A stretch of 21,233 nucleotides of DNA from assembly GCA_043381765.1 (NCBI GenBank), contig JBHJMP010001195.1, forward strand, positions 1 through 21,233, given 5' to 3'. The position numbers were made by a program, and so were the translations under genes. This stretch comes from Collodictyon triciliatum (Eukaryota; CRuMs). Position 1 is the first letter of the stretch, and each line of letters begins with the position of its first letter. Shown here piece after piece: positions 1-9,555 of this stretch. A model generated the notes under the pieces. The model was not told the origin of the DNA. It ran no database searches and saw only the letters and a program-made list of their open reading frames with translations.

Positions 1-75
<75 letters not shown>

Positions 76-135
76 AAAAAAAAACAAAAAAAACAAAAAC
101 AAAAACAAAAACAAAAACAAAACAAAAACTTCGCA
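1..135. repeat. A-rich low-complexity tract at window edge
   Basis: The first 74 bases are uninterrupted A. They decay into a run of A4-A8 blocks separated by single C (CAAAAA-type units) up to about 128. No coding or structured RNA signal is seen here. It may be a decayed poly(A) or simple-repeat tract, or an artefact at a contig edge. Confidence 0.9.
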
Positions 136-242
136 TTATAACATATCACCCAGCTAGATATAGGCAATTGAGAGCAACCAGACACATCTTTTGTATTTAT
201 GCCATGAAGATATTCAATATTTAAATAATACGCCTTATACAG

Positions 243-2893
243 ACAAGTGTCAAGACACAGATATTGTTATGCGAGGAGAAAGAAATATTGGAGGTAAGCG
301 CAGTTTTCAAAAAGGGGTTCCATCCCAAAAGCGAGATTTACATCCCTTTTTTTCCAGCATGGATTAAAAAACCTGCGGGATGGCTGTGCGAAATATCTTA
401 TTCTTGATAGAGTTATATCTATAATCTTGCCATTTTTATAGGTGAAAGAGAGTCAAATCTACTAACGCAGAATATCTTTAAAGATCAATGAGCAGTATGA
501 CTCCTCTCCAAAGTTTTGCAGCGCCTTGAAAAAAGGGTCATTCAATTGCACCTTCATGATGCCCCTCGCTGAAAATCAAACTACGCTTGACTTTACATAT
601 GTAATTCCAAAGAAAGGAATGTACTATTTTATAATCGAAAATTGTAATGAGCAAGAATTTAAGGTCAAGGTAGATTATTTCTTTCGATAAAAAACAAATT
701 AACCGCATATGTTTTCTCTCGATGCATCCTGAATATGTCAAAATTTCACCACATTCTACGAAATATAGAGATTATCTTAAGGGGCTCTATTTTTTTATAA
801 TTATTATTGTATCAAAAAGATACAAACTATGCATTTTTTATATTAACTACTAATAACTCTATCAACTCCACTGGTTCATTTTTTAGATGGACTATGTAAT
901 GCTAAATCCTGGTGGCGAGCATCTCGGATACGGACACATACCGCTTCCTTCCACTCTCCAAGCTCTTTTGATCATATGGTTGATAGTCTCTATTCTTTGG
1001 GTCGCAAACTGGCTATTCCACATACGGGTAAGAAACTAACTGCACCTGGACTCACTGCTCCTTCGAGCAAATCGCTTTCTTCATTAACATATTTCCATAA
1101 TGTTTGGGTCAGCAGATGAACTAAATTAATTAACAATTACTGCATTTGCTGTTTCTGTTCCGGGTAGCATCCCGTAAAACTACACTTTTTGATATCGACA
1201 GTCCCATTTTCAAAGATAGTTTGCTTTTATGAATCGTACATCTACTGGTCATATCTATCCGAGTATGGTACGATTTTTTCCAAAAAAAAGAGAAAGAATT
1301 AAGANNNNNNNNNNNNNNNNNNNNNNNNNNNNNNNNNNNNNNNNNNNNNNNNNNNNNNNNNNNNNNNNNNNNNNNNNNNNNNNNNNNNNNNNNNNNNNNN
1401 NNNNNNNNNNNNNNNNNNNNNNNNNNNNNNNNNNNNNNNNNNNNNNNNNNNNNNNNNNNNNNNNNNNNNNNNNNNNNNNNNNNNNNNNNNNNNNNNNNNN
1501 NNNNNNNNNNNNNNNNNNNNNNNNNNNNNNNNNNNNNNNNNNNNNNNNNNNNNNNNNNNNNNNNNNNNNNNNNNNNNNNNNNNNNNNNNNNNNNNNNNNN
1601 NNNNNNNNNNNNNNNNNNNNNNNNNNNNNNNNNNNNNNNNNNNNNNNNNNNNNNNNNNNNNNNNNNNNNNNNNNNNNNNNNNNNNNNNNNNNNNNNNNNN
1701 NNNNNNNNNNNNNNNNNNNNNNNNNNNNNNNNNNNNNNNNNNNNNNNNNNNNNNNNNNNNNNNNNNNNNNNNNNNNNNNNNNNNNNNNNNNNNNNNNNNN
1801 NNNNNNNNNNNNNNNNNNNNNNNNNNNNNNNNNNNNNNNNNNNNNNNNNNNNNNNNNNNNNNNNNNNNNNNNNNNNNNNNNNNNNNNNNNNNNNNNNNNN
1901 NNNNNNNNNNNNNNNNNNNNNNNNNNNNNNNNNNNNNNNNNNNNNNNNNNNNNNNNNNNNNNNNNNNNNNNNNNNNNNNNNNNNNNNNNNNNNNNNNNNN
2001 NNNNNNNNNNNNNNNNNNNNNNNNNNNNNNNNNNNNNNNNNNNNNNNNNNNNNNNNNNNNNNNNNNNNNNNNNNNNNNNNNNNNNNNNNNNNNNNNNNNN
2101 NNNNNNNNNNNNNNNNNNNNNNNNNNNNNNNNNNAAAAAAAGCTATTTCCTCATTATACACATATTAAATTAGAGAGAACAGGAGTATCTGCGCAGCTAT
2201 AACTACGAAGGACCCTCCGATTCACTGCGAAGAAAAATAAATGTGATGAGGTACATTCATAATAATATTACCCGGTTCAACTCTCGTAAACATCGAGCAA
2301 GTTTGACATCATAATATTTCATCCAAGAATCGGTGTCGGAGCGAACCTGGTTTAACTTATTAACGCTGTAGATCATTTCAAACTGGTGTAATGCTTTACA
2401 TCTTTGTCGATATCATGGTAATTTTATCCATTCACATAACAATGGACCTCAGTTGTATATCTCTCCTGCATCATTCTGTCAATGCATAATTGTGGTATCT
2501 GTTCTAATATACAGGTGAACATAATTTCTGTGTTTTTCCTCTATAAATACTACTGGATTCAAGTGTTGGTTGAGGAAATTTCGCTTTTGCTTCTTTTCCT
2601 TCGAATAGCGTACGTTTCTAATCAGCAAATGAAATCGACGGAAAAACTAATTATAATTTACTCTCTTCTTTATTTCCTTACCCGTTCTCTCTGAAAAGAA
2701 TACCGATTATGCACATGTGTAATCTCGTGCATACGGCACATCGCTTTATTGGTGCGCGCAATCTCACATTTTTTTCTCCTTCTTTTCCTAACACATTTGC
2801 GCAATAAGTATCCATTTCCGCCTGCAAAACTTCAGCGAATACCAAAACCAAAATATTCCAAACATTCTCGCCAATCTGTCAGGAGACTTGCCG
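243..2893 (+). CDS. GOST-family (GPR107/TMEM87-type) GOLD-domain seven-helix membrane protein, partial, spliced
   Basis: I read this gene from exons at 243-293, 484-669, 887-1027, 1168-1267, then (after the gap) 2197-2250, 2372-2417, 2515-2613 and 2809-2893. All have GT-AG borders, and phases agree wherever two neighbours are visible. Exon 484-669 ends a GOLD-like luminal domain (GMYYFIIENCNEQEF), the place where the family has its 'Y-F---NC' strand. Exon 887-1027 gives an NPGG motif, a polar IPLP stretch and a first membrane helix (LQALLIIWLIVSILWVANW). Exon 1168-1267 matches the post-TM1 segment (HPVKLHFLISTVPFSKIV). Exons 2197-2613 give SDSLRRKIN, a helix, then YYWIQVLVEEISLLLLF, matching the family's Trp...Glu segment at TM7. 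Exon 2809 starts a basic tail (YPFPPAK), similar to the family's 'YKFRPA'. Family members sit in Golgi and endosomal membranes. The signal peptide exon, the TM2-TM5 region (gap) and the stop are not visible. Family assignment is from remembered motifs. Confidence 0.8.
1305..2134. other. Assembly gap (N run)
   Basis: This is a run of 830 N. It lies inside the GOST-family gene and must hold the exons for several of its transmembrane helices. Open frames that cross it are not meaningful. Confidence 1.
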
Positions 2894-4157
2894 GTAACGC
2901 TTTATCCAGCTCTCTTGAAACCTTATGTCATTCACACTGTTGTTTATTTTTCATCAATATCGCTTCTGGATTATGGCCGGTTATTTTCTCCGATAATCGA
3001 AGATTTTATTCCANNNNNNNNNNNNNNNNNNNNNNNNNNNNNNNNNNNNNNNNNNNNNNNNNNNNNNNNNNNNNNNNNNNNNNNNNNNNNNNNNNNNNNN
3101 NNNNNNNNNNNNNNNNNNNNNNNNNNNNNNNNNNNNNNNNNNNNNNNNNNNNNNNNNNNNNNNNNNNNNNNNNNNNNNNNNNNNNNNNNNNNNNNNNNNN
3201 NNNNNNNNNNNNNNNNNNNNNNNNNNNNNNNNNNNNNNNNNNNNNNNNNNNNNNNNNNNNNNNNNNNNNNNNNNNNNNNNNNNNNNNNNNNNNNNNNNNN
3301 NNNNNNNNNNNNNNNNNNNNNNNNNNNNNNNNNNNNNNNNNNNNNNNNNNNNNNNNNNNNNNNNNNNNNNNNNNNNNNNNNNNNNNNNNNNNNNNNNNNN
3401 NNNNNNNNNNNNNNNNNNNNNNNNNNNNNNNNNNNNNNNNNNNNNNNNNNNNNNNNNNNNNNNNNNNNNNNNNNNNNNNNNNNNNNNNNNNNNNNNNNNN
3501 NNNNNNNNNNNNNNNNNNNNNNNNNNNNNNNNNNNNNNNNNNNNNNNNNNNNNNNNNNNNNNNNNNNNNNNNNNNNNNNNNACTCCGACAGACACATTTG
3601 TAACCACTTTTTTCTTTTCTTCTCTACTTATGTTCCTTTCTATGAAAGAATTCGACGCATCTCACCCTCTTTAGATAACGTTATATCCTCTCTCTCTCCA
3701 TTTGAGAAAGCTGACCCAATCTATTCGTATACATCGATGAATCCAACCTTCATTCTTGCAATTATTATTTTTCGTTTTCGGAACACAATATGAGTTGACG
3801 AAAACGAAAACGAAAGAGAAAAAAAAATTACAAGGATATGGGAATTCTCACCTCAACTTCATCCAACATATCAAATTACCCTTCCTTCCGCTTTTTGCTT
3901 AACACCAACAGATAAATAAATAAAGTCAGTATGGCTACACCTGGGGAAAATAGGAAGCACAAAGTATTCTATGCGAAAGCAGCACTCAAGACGACGATGA
4001 GTGTCCGAACGCAAAGCTTGTAGATTCCTTTCTCCTTTATTCCAAGCAAAACAACTCCCGCCTTTATCCCAGCAAACAGAGGGACTCGCACATCCAGGTC
4101 TCGTCAGAAGAAAAGAAAGAAGGAAGAAAGAAAGAGAAAAAAAAATATGAGTGGATT
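2894..4157. other. No firm gene: tail of GOST gene, N gap, and intergenic DNA
   Basis: This holds the likely continuation of the GOST-family C-terminal tail (open frame 2894-3013), an N gap at 3014-3581, and then AT-rich or pyrimidine-rich sequence up to the GLRX3 stop. A forward open frame at 3582-3792 has no recognisable motif. A 29-codon ATG frame near 3930-4022 is too short to support. The A/G-rich tract at about 4105-4146 lies immediately 3' of the GLRX3-like coding region. Confidence 0.6.
3014..3581. other. Assembly gap (N run)
   Basis: This is a run of 568 N between the last visible GOST-family exon and the intergenic DNA. It may hide the 3' end of that gene. Confidence 1.
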
Positions 4158-6536
4158 CTACTGGCCGAGCGCCGCCTTCAAAGAACCATCGGCCGCCATC
4201 TCCTCGACAATGTCCACGCCGCCAATGAGCTCGCCCTCGTGGTAGAGCTGAGGATACGTGGGCCAGTTGCTGTATTCCTTGAGTCCTTGCCTCACGTCCT
4301 CGTCCAGCAGAATGTCAAATGTCCCAAACACAACCCCGCTTGCGTGGAGAATATCCACAATCTTGCGGGAGAACTTGCACTGCGGCCGCTCAGCAGAGCC
4401 CTTCATAAAGAGCATCGTTGGCTGCGACGTGACAAGCGCTCTCAGTCGCGCCTCCAGCTGTGCTTTTGCGTGGGCTGTCGTGGCCTCTGCAGGAATCAGG
4501 CCGAGAAGCTCGCCGGTCTCGTGGAGTTCCTTGGTGATGTCCACGCCCCCGACCAGTTCGCCCTTCACATAGAGCTGCGGGTATGTGGGCCAGTTGCTGA
4601 ATGTGCGCAGCCCTTCTCGCACTTGGTTGTCAGAGAGGATGTCAAAGAATCCAAACTTGATGCCGTTCTTGTCCAGGAGGTCTACAATCTGTCGGCTGAA
4701 TCCGCATCTGTAGTTGTGAGGCACAATGAGAATCGCTGATAATAATAAAAAAAAAGAAAAGAAAAGAAAAGAAAAGAAAAAAAAGACAGTATGGATAAAA
4801 TAATCAAAATGTATATAAGAGGAAGAGAACCAGAAACGTAATATCACACCAGCAAAATCTAATTGATACGGTTGGAAATAGCATCATAGTAACAAACTTT
4901 GGTGCCTGCGGCTCTCCCTTCATAAACAGCATCACAGGCTCTCTGTTGACCAATTGTTCCAGGCGGGCATTCAAGGCTTTCAAAGCCGCCTCTGGGTCTG
5001 TGGGTGCAGAAGGATGGGAAGAAGACGGTTCTGTGGCTGGAATGGGCTCGGTATTGAACTTGGTCACTTTTTGGGCTAGTTGTGCAGGATTGACGCCTTC
5101 CACTTTGTCAAGCACACGGCCTCTCTGTAGTTTTGTGGATACAAACAAACAAAAACAAAGCATACCGCCGTGAATATGGCTATAATGTGGTGAAAAAAAA
5201 GTCATAGAAGTATATCAGAATAAAAAATCAGAATAAGAAAATCAGAATAAAAACAGAATATAAAAACAGAATATAAAAACAGAATATAAAAACAGAATAT
5301 AAAAACAGAATATAAAAACAGAATATAAAAACAGAATATAAAACAGAATATAAAAACAGAATATAAAAACAGAATATAAAAACAGAATATAAAAAAAGAA
5401 TATAAAAAANNNNNNNNNNNNNNNNNNNNNNNNNNNNNNNNNNNNNNNNNNNNNNNNNNNNNNNNNNNNNNNNNNNNNNNNNNNNNNNNNNNNNNNNNNN
5501 NNNNNNNNNNNNNNNNNNNNNNNNNNNNNNNNNNNNNNNNNNNNNNNNNNNNNNNNNNNNNNNNNNNNNNNNNNNNNNNNNNNNNNNNNNNNNNNNNNNN
5601 NNNNNNNNNNNNNNNNNNNNNNNNNNNNNNNNNNNNNNNNNNNNNNNNNNNNNNNNNNNNNNNNNNNNNNNNNNNNNNNNNNNNNNNNNNNNNNNNNNNN
5701 NNNNNNNNNNNNNNNNAAAAGAATAAAAAAAGAATAAAAAAGAATAAAAAAATCAGAATAAAAAAATCAGAATAAAAAAATCAGAATAAAAAAATCAGAA
5801 TAAAAAAATCAGAATAAAAAAAATCAGAAAAAAAATCAGAATAAAAAAAATCAGAATAAAAAAATCAGAATAAAAAAATCAGAATAAAAAAAATCAGAAT
5901 AAAAAAAATCAGAATAAAAAAATCAGAATAAAAAAAATCAGAATAAAAAAAATCAGAATAAAAAAACTGATATTATATTTATCTATATAGTTAGATAAAT
6001 ATAATATCAAAAACAGAATATAACAATTTTAAAAACATAATAAAAGATAAAATGTAAGTTAATTAAACGTGAGAATAGAAAAAACAGAGAAGATAAGACA
6101 TCCACCATCTCGCGCAAACTGAAAAGAATAAATACAAAGAATTAAAATCATAAAAACTATGAAAAATGAAAAAAAAAACCATATTACCAAGAGGAAGAGA
6201 ACAGTAGGTACAGACTCGACGCCATACTTATCCGTGGCTTCCGAGACCGATTCGCTGTTAACCTAGACAGTTAGACACCCAAAGGCAAGGTTAGATAGTA
6301 AAGATCGACCCAAAAGCAGGGCCCAAAGCAACCAGGAGTGAGAAACATGGAATGGTAAGTCTGACCTGAGCAAAGACCAGGTTCTGATTGGACGGAAGCA
6401 GAGCAGTCAGCAGTTGCGAGACCGAGCGGCAGGGAGAAGCCCAGTCGGCTGCAAAGAGCGCAACAACAATATTTGGTCTCGTGATGAGCGCTGCAAACTC
6501 TGCGGCGCTGTTGACGACTTCGAGGGCCTGACTCAT
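4158..6536 (-). CDS. GLRX3: GLRX3/PICOT-type protein: thioredoxin-like domain plus two monothiol glutaredoxin domains
   Basis: The reverse-strand gene has exons 6536-6366, 6262-6188, 5124-4898 and 4707-4158. Every border is GT-AG and the phases (0, 0, 2) close exactly to 340 codons plus TAG; human GLRX3 is about 335 aa. Residues 1-110 form the thioredoxin-like domain with WASPC in place of a redox CxxC, and cis-Pro context [10 protein letters not shown] Ser/Pro-rich linker follows, then Grx domain 1 ([11 protein letters not shown] joined to [11 protein letters not shown] across an intron) and Grx domain 2 ([40 protein letters not shown]). Family members bind [2Fe-2S] clusters with glutathione through the CGFS cysteine and work in cytosolic-nuclear iron-sulfur delivery and iron regulation. 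The start ATG at 6536 is the first ATG in its frame. Oddities: CKFS in the last domain, and a repeat-filled intron of 1063 nt. The family call is secure; cellular role is inferred from the family. Confidence 0.95.
5217..5409. repeat. A-rich minisatellite, unit about 13 nt
   Basis: It begins with TCAGAATAA-type units and becomes a run of more than ten near-perfect copies of AAAAACAGAATAT. It runs straight into the N gap at 5410-5716, so true length is unknown. There are no spacers, so this is not a CRISPR array. Confidence 0.95.
5410..5716. other. Assembly gap (N run) inside minisatellite
   Basis: This is a run of 307 N flanked on both sides by related A-rich tandem repeats. It is most simply a repeat-induced assembly gap within the GLRX3-like intron. 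Confidence 1.
5717..5967. repeat. A-rich minisatellite, unit 14-15 nt
   Basis: About fifteen copies of AAAAAAATCAGAAT, with the A run varying by one or two bases. The left end degrades to AGAATAAAAA units. It is related to the 13-nt array on the other side of the gap through the shared core CAGAAT, which points to one array that has diverged in two directions. Confidence 0.95.
5969..6008. repeat. Perfect 16-bp inverted repeat (hairpin)
   Basis: GATATTATATTTATCT at 5969-5984 is followed by an 8-nt spacer (ATATAGTT) and its exact reverse complement at 5993-6008. It sits at the very end of the minisatellite within the GLRX3-like intron. No terminator role applies in an intron. It could be a small palindromic element or a cruciform-forming repeat boundary. 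Confidence 0.9.
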
Positions 6537-6614
6537 TCTGCGAGAAAAAGCTGCTTCACTATGCGATTGGATTGGTTGCTGCAAGGGGCGTGTATTCAGT
6601 AATGGTTGTTTTTA

Positions 6615-6690
6615 TTGTTCCTCTTCCTCTTCCTCTTCCTCTTCCTCTTCCTCTTCCTCCTCCTTCTCCTTCTCCTTCTCCTTCTCTTTC
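6615..6690. repeat. TTCCTC / TTCTCC polypyrimidine microsatellite
   Basis: This is an uninterrupted pyrimidine tract on the + strand made of TTCCTC hexamers passing into TTCTCC hexamers. It lies about 80 nt upstream of the GLRX3-like start, on the opposite strand a pure GA-rich tract. It generates long Leu/Pro and Gly/Arg/Glu open frames in other frames that are repeat artefacts. Such mirror-type homopurine tracts can form triplex DNA. Confidence 0.9.
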
Positions 6691-6871
6691 TTTTGTTCTC
6701 GCTTGTCTAGTTTTTAGCTGGTTTGGACTGCTATTTTTTTTTGCTCTTTCGAAGCCACCTCTATCTGAAGCATGTTTGCCTGATGCGATCCTCCGCCACA
6801 CGGTTCTGAGAGCAGAAAGGTTGCAAAAGAAGCGAAGGCAAAATAAAGTAAAACAAAGGTAAAGCGTCCCT

Positions 6872-7202
6872 TCAGCAATCGGCACGAAAGCTGCACACAC
6901 AGTGATGAGGAAGGTGCTGCGGTGGAAAAGTCAGTATGCAAGCAAACAACTGGGCTCTGTCGCCAGTCGGTTGTCTTTCTTTTCCCCCCTTTTTTAATCA
7001 CTCCTGTCAGCTTGTGCAAGATGGTACGGATGTTGGCTTTGGTTCGCGAGCCATCATTTGCATGGACGCTGCTTGGTGGCCGGGTGGTGAAGTAGTCGGT
7101 AATCAGGATTTCATCCAGCGCTTTGCCCCTTTTTCCTGAGTCTTGTGCTTGCGTGAGAGAGATAAGATGAGGTTGAATCTCTTTCTCAGCCTCTTTCCAC
7201 AT
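6872..7202 (-). CDS. Small unrecognised spliced gene (about 81 aa), tentative
   Basis: The reverse-strand exon 7202-7002 starts with ATG and reads 67 codons. It begins MWKEAEKEIQPHL and contains KRGKALDEILITDYF, then SRTKANIRTILHKLTG. A donor GTGATT follows, and an acceptor TTTTCCACCGCAG at 6917 joins in phase to a 14-codon end (HLPHHCVCSFRADC) with TGA at 6872. The intron is 85 nt, like others here. Composition is balanced in the exon and pyrimidine-rich before the acceptor. I recognise no domain. The segment EILITDYF vaguely recalls a PCNA-binding box but lacks the Gln, so I do not call it. There could also be an upstream exon ending at a GTAAGA donor near 7217. Evidence is only splice grammar and composition. 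Confidence 0.35.
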
Positions 7203-9555
7203 GGTTCTTCTTACAGGGTCTGGTTAATAAGAGTGTGGAGATGGCGGACTAATCAGTTGAGAAAAGGGAGTCATTTCACACTAGTAGCACCGTTTCTGCA
7301 TTTTCACACTGTCTTATTTTTACATTCACGTACAGAACTGTTGTATGTAAATACATCCTGCAAGTGTGAGAAATATAGCTTCATCCGCTTTGGTATATTG
7401 AAGTATCATTAGTTTACTTTTTACCCTTTCATCCCATAAAATACCAGACTAATGTCCTCTTATCTTTATGTAGCACCCATTTTTTTGGCGAGTTTACTGA
7501 AATAAGCATTTTATCAAACAAAGGTCGCATCTTTTTTTTTTTTTTTTAAAAAAAAAGACATTAATCCAACCAGAGCCTGTAGTATTCCGCTCTGCACATT
7601 TGCGTTGAAAAACAGACACTATTGAATTGTTTTGGTGAGCCTTACACATGTAGATTCAACAGTTTATAATAACATAGCAATATTTTAGACTTTTTATAAT
7701 TTAGAATACATTAATTATTTATTGAAATATCTACAGTTTGTATATGGATGCGAGTAGACACTATGATTCTTTCGTCATATATAAGTCGATATTGTCAACA
7801 TAAGGTCTGATATCTAATATTTAAACACAGCATTTTTATTCTTAATCATCTCGATGACTTTTTATTTTATTCATATAGCAACGGCTTCATTCATCTAATT
7901 CGACGGACTGCTCGTGAAGCAAGTGAAGGCAACAGATGCTTCTTTTTTATTTTTATTTTTATTATTATTATTATTATAATTATTAAATCTGTTTTTTTTT
8001 ATCTCACACATGGAAATCGATTGATACAGGGACGGCATGATTTGGTCGACTTTGATAGTCCCTTCAGTCAATTCTTATCCAATATTAATGACCGTAAACA
8101 CCTGTAGTCACCCAGACCCAATTGTTTTCATTCTGAATAATATAATAATGATATATATAAAAATGATTGTGTTCATAATTATACCCAGATTGATGATAAA
8201 ACTTAAAATTCGTTTAAACCATCCAGGAGCGAGTTGGAGGCCTTTGAATACCCAATACAGCCGAAAGTAGACGAAGTTGCTTGCTTATTAAGTCGTGAGG
8301 CTCACGTTTTATTACGTTGCCTGAAATGAGAGATTACATTAAACAAATGCTTTTATTTTTACCTCATTTTCTTTTATGTGATTAAAATAAAAGATCTATA
8401 AGGTTATGATTGTTTCCTGTTCCAACACGAATATGTCTAATATCAGAATAGCTCAATACATCACATTTTTAATTGTTTATTTTGAATTTATTAAATCGAA
8501 AAATATCCAAGCATAAAAAATTGTTTTTATAAACCAGCATATAGGAATCTTCAGATTTATTATTCATTTTATCTTGATTTTCAAACGACAAGTTTGTTTA
8601 ATGATGAATCAGAAGTAACGTATGAATGAATAACGATAGTCATACTTGGGTTTATAAGAACAAACCAGCTGATGAGAGAAAACTGATGATTTAATATCAA
8701 AATATTAGTTACCAACCAACGATGATAAATGAATATTTTTGACGAGTTTTATATTTTAATAGTATTTATTGGGTCATATTTTGAATCACTTCCATCTTAG
8801 ACAATGAAATATATATCTCATCTTTGCGTATAATTAATTTTCGCTAGCTCTATCTCCCGCTCTGAATCCTGCGAAGATCATGGCAAAAGGACACGAGACA
8901 AAACAACCAAGGGAAAGGGAACTGTTCGAACTGCTGCTACTACCGAGGAGGAGAGGGGTGGTTGGATGACTCCTAGTTTTTTCCGATGATATGAAGAGAT
9001 GGTCTAAGAAACGATTTGTGGGGTGTGGGGATGAGTTGTTGTGTGAGAAACAGTTAGTCTCAATATTGTCCATAATCTTCATAAAAATAATAATAATACA
9101 TCAGTTCAATATATTCGATGTGTTAAAATTTAACGCGAAGGAACAGGTATGTTATCACAAAACCATATTCTATGGATTTATTTGAATGGCTATTTTCATG
9201 TAGTATTTTATGATTCGTATTTTATTCAAAGAAATCAATATGTTAATTATGCAAAAAATACAGTTGTGTTTCTTCAGTGCAGTTTCATTTCACTTTTCAT
9301 AACCAATCAAAACTTAATAAAACACCAGAAATGTCTATGCCTGCAGACTTCAGAACCTAACTTTTCTATTTTATTAAAAAAAACCTTTGTTTGAAAGATG
9401 AGAAAATTTATTCTGAAATCACTCCAATTTGCTAGCTGTTTCTAATTATTACAAAACCGATAAGAGTCCTTGTCGAGCTGGTGGCATCGTTTACGATGAA
9501 AGGATTATTTCAATTAATGCCTATTCTCATTATTACAATATTCTTATTACTCAAG
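7203..9555. other. AT-rich region without a firm gene
   Basis: This stretch is mostly AT-rich. It has a T-run followed directly by an A-run near 7531-7556 (self-complementary), TTATTTTTAT-type simple sequence at 7945-7985, and no open frame with a recognisable domain. Three short segments look more coding than their surroundings: 7879-7922 after a TATAG acceptor; 8030-8090 after GATACAG; and about 8210-8330, open as PSRSELEAFEYPIQPK and ending in TGA. Their phases do not join consistently. A balanced-composition island at 8850-9060 carries weak open frames on both strands. None is strong enough to annotate as a gene. Confidence 0.5.

Larger units (their letters stand above)
5125..6187 (-). 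other. Intron 2 of the GLRX3-like gene, expanded by tandem repeats
   Basis: The donor lies just after LFLL (GTAATA at 6187) and the acceptor CTACAG just before [10 protein letters not shown]. Joining the two exons reproduces the thioredoxin-domain alignment with no missing residues, so nothing coding is needed in between. The intron is at least 1063 nt, against 103 and 190 nt for the other two introns of the gene. It contains the minisatellite, an N gap and the hairpin listed separately. Confidence 0.85.

Noticed and set aside
1130-3793. Long open frames crossing the two left N runs, on both strands
   Set aside because: They are open only because N codons contain no stop. The real signal in this region is the spliced GOST-family gene.
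3582-3793. Forward open frame after the second gap, containing YERIRRISPSLDN
   Set aside because: No recognisable motif, start or splice support; it could belong to the tail of the GOST-family gene but nothing shows it.
4239-4739. Forward open frames of 104-166 codons opposite the GLRX3-like last exon
   Set aside because: They are antisense shadows of the two glutaredoxin domains, whose reverse-strand reading has clear family motifs.
5217-5967. CRISPR-like array
   Set aside because: Units are contiguous with no unique spacers, the unit drifts in length, and the array lies in an intron of a eukaryotic gene.
6559-6900. Open frames with Leu/Pro or Gly/Arg/Glu repeats
   Set aside because: They are translations of the hexameric microsatellite and have no other coding evidence.
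7531-7556. T-run followed by A-run as a transcription terminator
   Set aside because: It is simple sequence in AT-rich DNA; a bacterial-type terminator reading does not apply in this eukaryotic context.
8834-9082. Reverse open frame with a Ser-rich stretch, and a 29-codon forward ATG frame in the same island
   Set aside because: Both strands look equally open, with no splice partners or motif.
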